Source: Solirubrobacterales bacterium
GTDB lineage: Bacteria; Actinomycetota; Thermoleophilia; Solirubrobacterales; Solirubrobacteraceae
NCBI GenBank assembly: GCA_026392325.1
Contig: JAPLCH010000212.1
Span: 1,707 to 8,384 of the forward strand
Direction: 5' to 3'
Length of the DNA stretch: 6,678 nt
Part shown: positions 6,195 through 6,678 of the stretch, piece after piece
How the letters are laid out: every line of letters begins with the position of its first letter
Numbering within the stretch: the first letter of the stretch is position 1
The notes under the pieces: model-generated
Told to the model about the DNA's origin: nothing
The model's database searches: none
Seen by the model: only the letters and a program-made list of their open reading frames with translations
Made by a program: the position numbers and the translations under genes

Positions 6195-6678
6195 ATGGCG
6201 ACACGAATCAGCGAAATCATTGATTTCTGCGACGCGTACCTCGATTCCCGCTCGTTCGATGACTGGTCCCCGAACGGGCTTCAACTGTTTGCTTCAGAGG
6301 AGACCGAATCCGTCGTTACAGGAGTAAGTGCCCGGCTTGCCCTGTTTGAGATGGCCGAGGAGCTGGGCTCAAGCCTGATCATCACCCACCACGGAATTCT
6401 CCACGGCAGCGGGGGTCCGATTGACGCCCGGCAGGCTGCGCGCTTGAAGGCCCTGCTCATCCCAGAGATCTCACTGGCCCAGTACCACCCCCCGCTTGAC
6501 GCACACCCTGAAATTGGGAACAACGCGATGCTTGCCGACTTGCTGGGGGCGACGGTCACAGGACGTTGCTGCGAGGTCCGCGGCAGGGAGATAGGTGTTG
6601 CCTGCGAGTTTGAGGGGGACGGACTAGAGCTTGAAGACCTTCTTGAACGGATCGAGGAGGTTTGCGGACAGACCCCAC
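6195..6678 (+). CDS. NIF3/YbgI-family (DUF34) dinuclear metal-binding protein, N-terminal part
   Basis: The first 161 codons are present and the frame is open to the window end. NIF3-family proteins form hexameric toroids with a two-metal centre; proposed roles include GTP cyclohydrolase-like or metal-handling functions, but the cell role is unsettled. Seen here: FDDWSPNGLQLF (21-32), equivalent to the conserved W/Y-x-P-N-G-L-Q motif; LIITHHGILHG (61-71) with metal-ligand candidates H65 and H66; and YHPPLDAHPEIGNNAMLADLLG (from 97) with D102 as the bridging Asp. From family knowledge, the remaining ligands are a His and a Glu near the C-terminus, beyond this window. The HHG-x-x-x-x-G form and the sequence running straight from LLGATV to the next strand look like the short YbgI type (~250 aa), not the long form with an inserted PII-like domain. 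The start fits the family N-terminus. It is divergent from the 85-aa gene. Confidence 0.92.
   Translation, partial: MATRISEIIDFCDAYLDSRSFDDWSPNGLQLFASEETESVVTGVSARLALFEMAEELGSSLIITHHGILHGSGGPIDARQAARLKALLIPEISLAQYHPPLDAHPEIGNNAMLADLLGATVTGRCCEVRGREIGVACEFEGDGLELEDLLERIEEVCGQTP

Overview
The window (about 60% GC by eye) looks like an environmental bacterial chromosome, most probably an actinomycete-type (Actinomycetota) genome. The reasons are the GC-rich codon use, the actinobacterial style of the dehydrogenases, and two genes whose -10-like hexamers sit only 7 nt before the start codon, as expected for leaderless transcripts. The species cannot be named from this sequence alone.

Left part (1-4708, all plus strand): a catabolic-looking run of four genes. 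It holds the C-terminal end of a berberine-bridge-type FAD oxidoreductase (cut by the window edge), a PhlG/2,4-diacetylphloroglucinol-hydrolase-family C-C hydrolase overlapping it by ATGA, a GMC alcohol oxidoreductase with an N-terminal helical domain like that of long-chain alcohol oxidases, and an NAD-type aldehyde dehydrogenase starting 12 nt after the oxidoreductase. The last two form an obvious alcohol -> aldehyde -> acid pair. The first two suggest that the starting compound is an acylated aromatic or polyketide-like ketone, but the substrate is unknown.

Middle (4709-4927): a short non-coding stretch with weak inverted repeats, a tRNA-Pro(CGG) gene on the minus strand with its own recognisable promoter, and a plus-strand -10-like site for the next gene.

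Right part (4928-6678): an uncharacterised 316-aa protein with a proline-rich N-terminus, a small acidic helical module and a C-terminal beta-rich region of PH/GRAM-like look (plus); a small acidic hypothetical protein (minus), convergent with it across a 20-bp gap containing a perfect hairpin; and, divergent from that, the first 161 codons of a NIF3/YbgI-family (DUF34) metal-binding protein running off the window end.

I see no mobile element, CRISPR array or phage gene. The most interesting point is the unusual combination of a PhlG-family C-C hydrolase with flavin oxidases and an aldehyde dehydrogenase, which may be an undescribed degradation pathway.
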